Source of the DNA: Bacteroidales bacterium
Lineage (GTDB): Bacteria; Bacteroidota; Bacteroidia; Bacteroidales; UBA932
Direction: 5' to 3'
Assembly (NCBI GenBank): GCA_017471085.1
Contig: JAFUWW010000028.1
Coordinates: forward strand, 1-23,619
DNA: 23,619 nucleotides
The notes below the pieces were generated by a model. The model made no database searches, had not been told where the DNA came from, and worked only from the letters and a program-made list of their open reading frames with translations. The position numbers were made by a program, and so were the translations under genes. Below, in pieces: positions 23,377 to 23,619 of the stretch. How positions within the stretch are numbered: the first letter of the stretch is position 1; the number at the start of each line of letters is the position of its first letter.

Positions 23377-23619
23377 AAGAACCGATATCAAGAAAGTGCT
23401 GGTGATCGGGTCCGGCCCGATCGTGATCGGCCAGGCCGCAGAATTCGATTATGCCGGCACGCAGGCCTGCCTGGCCCTCAAGGAGGAAGGGTATGAGGTG
23501 GTCCTGGCCAATTCCAATCCGGCGACTATCATGACGGATCATGCAATTGCCGACAAGGTCTAGATGGAGCCGCTGACCCTGGAGTATCTGGCGAGGATCT
23601 GCCGGTATGACAGACCGGA
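23369..23619 (+). CDS. carB: Carbamoyl-phosphate synthase large subunit, 5' fragment with in-frame TAG
   Basis: CarB makes carbamoyl phosphate from bicarbonate, ammonia and two ATP. Only the first 83 codons are inside the window. The N-terminus is typical: [30 protein letters not shown] and [10 protein letters not shown]. At codon 65 (23561-23563) there is TAG, where the family has Tyr in ADK-V-Y-MEPLT. The same frame continues without shift ([12 protein letters not shown]) to the edge at 23619. A single TAC/TAT to TAG change, real or a sequencing error, explains it. TAG is an ordinary stop for metF, folD, purN and purC here, so codon reassignment is unlikely. The start overlaps carA by 8 bases. 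Confidence 0.85.

Noticed and set aside
23561..23563. TAG read as a sense codon
   Set aside because: metF, folD, purN and purC all end with TAG at the expected family C-terminus, so TAG functions as stop in this genome.

Overview
The window looks like a chromosomal segment from a GC-rich member of the Bacteroidota, most likely an uncultured gut- or rumen-type Bacteroidales. Four of the five promoters I can read have the Bacteroidota form (TTTG, 19-21 bases, then TAnnTTTG or one base off), and the fifth has the TAnnTTTG box alone. I cannot fix the family. Almost everything is core one-carbon, purine and pyrimidine metabolism.

Layout. 1-400: a gene-poor edge with an inverted-repeat element, then a tRNA-Ala(GGC) on the minus strand with its own promoter and terminator. 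413-1555 (-): a secreted papain-like peptidase. 1645-8333 (+): a tight five-gene operon of flavin reductase-like protein, inositol-phosphatase-family protein, patatin-like esterase, cobalamin-dependent methionine synthase (metH) and methylenetetrahydrofolate reductase (metF). 20710 down to 8330 (-): one ten-gene purine operon, purC-like, purE, purL, purC, purF, purM, purN, purH, purD, folD, from a single clear promoter. The folate genes connect the halves: FolD supplies the 10-formyl-THF used by PurN and PurH, and MetF/MetH use the same folate pool for methionine. 20846-end (+): a divergent pyrimidine operon, pyrC-carA-carB, behind a promoter, a 27-codon leader ORF and a strong intrinsic terminator that together look like an attenuator.

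Most notable: two glutamine-dependent enzymes, PurF and CarA, have intact reading frames and well-kept synthase or structural regions but have lost their glutaminase active sites. In PurF the catalytic Cys1 is the initiator Met, and the Arg73, His and oxyanion Asn positions are also changed. In CarA the nucleophile is Gly251 and its surroundings are rewritten. The third glutamine amidotransferase in the window, PurL, keeps its Cys-His-Glu triad. The simplest reading is that PRPP amination and carbamoyl-phosphate synthesis here run on free ammonia. Other oddities are two different PurC-type proteins in one operon, an in-frame TAG early in carB, a divergent MetH reactivation domain, and strong hairpins inside the pur operon.
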